Of a stretch of DNA of 9,631 nucleotides, positions 6,820-9,631 are shown in pieces. Below the pieces are notes generated by a model. That model worked only from the letters and a program-made list of their open reading frames with translations. It searched no databases and was not told the origin of the DNA. Position 1 is the first letter of the stretch, and each line of letters opens with the position of its first letter. The DNA lies in assembly GCA_003669255.1 (NCBI GenBank), contig QWPO01000024.1, forward strand, positions 1-9,631, read 5' to 3'. The DNA comes from Planctomycetota bacterium. Its GTDB lineage: Bacteria > Planctomycetota > Planctomycetia > Pirellulales > UBA1268. A program made the translations under genes and the position numbers.

Positions 6820-6847
6820 AGCATAGCTGGACAGGGCCGGCTCGCAA
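6820..6847 (-). promoter_or_regulatory. Candidate promoter of the PEP-CTERM gene
   Basis: Minus strand TTGCGA (6847-6842, 4/6 to TTGACA), 16-base spacer, TATGCT (6825-6820, 4/6 to TATAAT). It would start transcription around 6813, about 40 bases before the GTG at 6774. The palindrome cccccggggg (6809-6818) would straddle the start site. Consensus matches of this quality arise by chance, so this is tentative. Confidence 0.3.
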
Positions 6848-6945
6848 GACCACCATCCATCTGTCATTCAAAAGTTTGGACTGGAGGAGGCTGGAAGATT
6901 CGCGCTGCCGAGGGCGCCTGGCACCATCTGGCGCTTCGAGAATGG

Positions 6946-6974
6946 TTGCAGCCGTCAGGTGGCATGGGTATATT
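6946..6974 (+). promoter_or_regulatory. Candidate promoter of the metallohydrolase gene
   Basis: TTGCAG (6946-6951, 3/6) and TATATT (6969-6974, 5/6 to TATAAT) are separated by the ideal 17 bases. This lies about 115 bases before the ATG at 7095. Only the -10 element is good, so the call is weak. Confidence 0.3.
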
Positions 6975-7094
6975 CCGAGTCGGGCGGCGTCGCGATCGCC
7001 GCGAGGTCCATCGACACAGGGCGGTCGCGCTGGGAGTTCCTGTTTCCTGGGCACTGCAGCCGGGAGCTTCAAGCCGCAGGAAGTGCAGGCAGTC

Positions 7095-9631
7095 ATGCGG
7101 CGGGAGATGCGTCGATCACTGCTGGGCGCGGTGGGGCTCGTCGTTTGCGGCACCGTTCAGCTTGCGGCGCATCCCCACAAGCCGGGCTCGAGCACGGACG
7201 GGCATCATCCTCAAGCGGCTCGAGCGCCCGATGAATCCCGGCGCGCGGCGGCCTTCCATCTGGACTTCTTCACCGACATCGCGCGGCGCTGTCCCCTGGC
7301 CTGCCAGCCGCGGCTCATCACCCAGAGTGTGCTGGAGCACCGGTTCGTGTCAGGGGCTCCGGATGCTCCCACCCTCGAGCGGCTCGTGTCCCAACGGAAC
7401 GAACTTCTCGACACCCTGAGGAAGAAGCTCCCCTGGCTTTCCGCCTCCTGGTCGTCCGACCGGCTGGCATGGGATGCGCCGCCCGGGACACTCGAGGTGA
7501 CCGAGCGCAGGCCGCGATACGTCGTCGTGGAGATCTGCAATGTGACGGAGCGGGTGCTGCAGGCCTCGGTCGATGCCGGAACCCCCGACGCCCGAGTGGC
7601 GCACGAGATCGCTCCCGGGGCTTCGATCCCGTTCCTGGTGGCGATACAGCCCACGGCCGATCGGGCGCAGATCAGCGTTCACGGCGAGCAGGAAACCCGG
7701 GCCCTGGAACTGCCGGTCGAGCGGGTCGTGGCGGCCACGCTCCGGGTGCAGCTGCTCGATGGGGAGTCGAAGCGTCCCGTGGCCGGGCGGGTCACGGTCG
7801 AGCCGAGTGACGGGCGGCTGCGGTACGCCGGGCCGTTCGTCGAGAACCGCACCTTCCTGGAGAAGCCGATCGTCCAGCTCGCGCCGATGCGCATGGTCGC
7901 GGTTCCGTTTTTCTATGCCGACGGATCCTGTGAAGTCGAGGTGCCGCCCGGTCGGGTGCAGGTTCGATTCGAGCGTGGTTTCGAGCACGCCAGCATCGAC
8001 CAGGCCGTCGAGGTCGCGGCCGGCGAACGGCGCGACGTCACCCTCGCGTCGGAGTCGCTGCTCGATGCCAAACGCAGCGGGTGGATCAGCGGCGACACGC
8101 ACATTCATTGGGTCACCAACGCCTGGAACGTCGATTTGCCGCTGGCGGATTTGGCCCTCGTGCAGCGGGCCGAGGGCCTGCGAGTCGCGAACAACCTCAC
8201 GCTGCTCCATCGCAATCCGGACGACGCGTTCGTCAAGCCGTCGCAGGCCCCGATGGGGCCGGTGCTCCGGTACTGCGACTCCGAGTATCACCTCGAGATG
8301 GGCGAGGAGTATCGGAATCAGAATCTCTACGGCCATCTGTGCTTCCTGAACCTGCAGTGGCTGGTGCTGCCGATCGGCACGGGGCCGCAAATCGCCGGCG
8401 ATGACTCGCTGGACTACCCCGTCAACAAGACGGCGATCCTCGAGGCCCGTGAGCAGGGAGGCATCAGCATCGAGGCCCACGGCACCGGCAACAACCACGA
8501 ACTGCCGCTCAATGCGGTGCATGGGCTGACCGACTCGCTCGATCAGATAGACCCGGAGGATTACTATCGGCTGCTCGACTGCGGGTTTCAGTTGCCGCTC
8601 ACGAACGGCAGCGACCATCCCGCGCGGGTGGCGGGGTGTGCCCGGGCATACGTGCACATCGAGGGGGAGTTCGACTACGAGAAATGGATCGACGGAATCC
8701 GGTGCGGGCGGACCTTCACGACCTCGGGCCCGCTGGTGTTTCTCGACGTCGACGGCCAGGGGCCGGGATCCGTCATCGTTCCCGACCCCGACAAGCGCTC
8801 GCAGGTCCGCGTCAGGGCGATCTCCCGCTTCCCGCTGGGACGGGTCCAGATCGTGTCCAACGGCGAGGTGCTCGAGGAAGTCGAGACGCAGGCGCGCGAT
8901 GCGACCCTGGAATGCCCGTTGCCGCTGGACACAAGCCGCTGGGTGGTCGCCCGCTGCTCCCGGAACGACCGCTGGAATGCGATCTGGGACGCCGACGTCG
9001 CGCACACCGGCGCGATCTACTCCCACCCCGAGGGGAAGCCGGTGTTCAAGCCAGAAGCCGCCCGCGCATGGATCTCCCGCATGCAGTCGCACGCGCGTGA
9101 CATCCTGACGCGCGGCCGGTTCGCGAACGCGAGTCAGCGCAGCGAAGCGACCCGCTATGTCGAGGAATCCATCCGACGCTATCGGCGGATGATCGAACTC
9201 CATGACCAAGCGAGGTTGAACGACGGTTTTCAGGACCAGAAAGACCGGTTGCTGATCCAGGCCGGGTTCGCGTCGTCGCGGACGCACGCCCCCGAGTTCC
9301 TCGCCGCCTGTGAGGAGGCGACGACCATCGCGGAGCTGCAAAAGCTGGTCGAGCCCCTCACGCTTCTGAGGATCCACATCAATCCCGAGTCGCGCGTCAA
9401 AATCAGCGTCGGCGCCGCGCTGGAGACCGTCGTGCAGCATCGCACGGCGCGCTTCCTCGTGGAGGTTCACAACGAAGCCCGCGTGCAGTCGCGGCTGCAG
9501 CTGCGGGCGATGGATCAGGCCGGCACGCCGGCTGTCCCGGCGGAGTGGTGCGCGCTGCGACTGGTCGAAAACCTCGTGTCCACGTCTTACCTGACCGGGC
9601 AGGAGCACGAATGGAAACTGGTCGAGTTTCG
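7095..9631 (+). CDS. Secreted PHP/CehA-McbA-like metallohydrolase (3' end outside window)
   Basis: One frame stays open from ATG 7095 to the right edge (845 codons). It starts with a signal peptide (MRREMRRSLLGAVGLVVCGTV, cleavage near QLAA-H). An ATG at 7107 (MRRSLLGAV) is an equally plausible start; a weak AGGAA lies about 12 bases before 7095. Residues about 210-325 look like a carboxypeptidase-regulatory-type beta domain (LRVQLLDGESKRPVAGRVTV, CEVEVPPGRVQVRFERG). The catalytic region follows: SGDTHIHW (H336, H338), SIEAHGTGNNHE (H462, H468) and NGSDHP (D507, H508). This pattern of metal ligands is like the PHP-superfamily CehA/McbA esterase group. Residues about 650-700 are a charged helical stretch. 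The part after 700, with INPESRVKISVG (about 761-772), looks like a further beta domain I cannot name. The substrate is unknown; the export signal implies a periplasmic or extracytoplasmic role. It is divergent from the PEP-CTERM gene. Confidence 0.75.
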   Translation, partial: MRREMRRSLLGAVGLVVCGTVQLAAHPHKPGSSTDGHHPQAARAPDESRRAAAFHLDFFTDIARRCPLACQPRLITQSVLEHRFVSGAPDAPTLERLVSQRNELLDTLRKKLPWLSASWSSDRLAWDAPPGTLEVTERRPRYVVVEICNVTERVLQASVDAGTPDARVAHEIAPGASIPFLVAIQPTADRAQISVHGEQETRALELPVERVVAATLRVQLLDGESKRPVAGRVTVEPSDGRLRYAGPFVENRTFLEKPIVQLAPMRMVAVPFFYADGSCEVEVPPGRVQVRFERGFEHASIDQAVEVAAGERRDVTLASESLLDAKRSGWISGDTHIHWVTNAWNVDLPLADLALVQRAEGLRVANNLTLLHRNPDDAFVKPSQAPMGPVLRYCDSEYHLEMGEEYRNQNLYGHLCFLNLQWLVLPIGTGPQIAGDDSLDYPVNKTAILEAREQGGISIEAHGTGNNHELPLNAVHGLTDSLDQIDPEDYYRLLDCGFQLPLTNGSDHPARVAGCARAYVHIEGEFDYEKWIDGIRCGRTFTTSGPLVFLDVDGQGPGSVIVPDPDKRSQVRVRAISRFPLGRVQIVSNGEVLEEVETQARDATLECPLPLDTSRWVVARCSRNDRWNAIWDADVAHTGAIYSHPEGKPVFKPEAARAWISRMQSHARDILTRGRFANASQRSEATRYVEESIRRYRRMIELHDQARLNDGFQDQKDRLLIQAGFASSRTHAPEFLAACEEATTIAELQKLVEPLTLLRIHINPESRVKISVGAALETVVQHRTARFLVEVHNEARVQSRLQLRAMDQAGTPAVPAEWCALRLVENLVSTSYLTGQEHEWKLVEF

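Larger units (their letters stand above)
6775..7094. other. Divergent intergenic region between the PEP-CTERM gene and the metallohydrolase gene
   Basis: About 320 bases without a supported gene; the short frames here have no recognisable content. It must hold the promoters and leaders of both flanking genes. It contains a perfect palindrome cccccggggg at 6809-6818 and one weak promoter candidate in each direction (listed separately). No tRNA, riboswitch or terminator could be recognised. Confidence 0.6.

Noticed and set aside
7350..9608. 752-codon open frame on the minus strand
   Set aside because: It lies exactly opposite the metallohydrolase frame and comes from GC-rich third-position bias. 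The protein is a low-complexity Arg/Asp/Pro/Leu mix with no motif, while the plus frame has a signal peptide and metal-ligand motifs.
1..9631. CRISPR array, tRNA, rRNA, phage or defence island
   Set aside because: No regularly spaced repeats, cloverleaf, ribosomal sequence or recognisable defence proteins were seen on either strand.

Overview
The window is GC-rich bacterial DNA that looks like Planctomycetota, probably a Pirellulales-type lineage. The main pointers are a secreted protein ending in a PEP-CTERM sorting signal (VPEPSTLG, hydrophobic stretch, VRRKRAA). It is preceded by dockerin-like calcium-loop repeats and an autotransporter-type beta-strand repeat, a combination typical of planctomycete surface proteins. 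A NIPSNAP-type secreted protein and a secreted CehA/McbA-like metallohydrolase fit the same picture. This assignment comes from protein style alone; there is no rRNA or other marker.

Layout. Bases 1-119 (minus) hold a 5'-truncated fragment of a phosphoenolpyruvate-hydrolase-like TIM-barrel gene that runs off the left edge. Bases about 118-4466 are a nested mobile-element block on the minus strand. An IS91-family (HUH/rolling-circle) transposase gene is split by a complete IS66-family element (about 1022-3665, genes tnpA, tnpB, tnpC). An 8-bp repeat, cggccggg, flanks the IS66 element. Removing the element and one repeat copy rejoins the two transposase parts exactly in frame across the conserved RYCARPPF segment. 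The IS91 transposase also lacks its N-terminus and is fused at about 4466 to the first ~76 codons of a NIPSNAP gene (start at 4695). Two neighbouring genes are therefore broken at the block's edges, which points to insertion followed by deletion or rearrangement.

Bases 4768-6774 (minus) carry the PEP-CTERM protein gene. It is interrupted by an in-frame TAG at 6625-6627, shortly after its signal peptide. A divergent ~320-bp intergenic region follows, with weak promoter candidates in both directions. From 7095 to the right edge (plus) is one long open frame for a secreted PHP/CehA-like metallohydrolase, incomplete at the window end.

The genes do not form one pathway. The right half is surface or secreted protein biology, and the left half is a decaying transposon nest. 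I see no CRISPR array, tRNA, rRNA or convincing defence system. The most informative features are the nested insertion, which can be read to the base, the in-frame stop in the PEP-CTERM gene, and a possible IS91 terminus next to a GAAC tetranucleotide.
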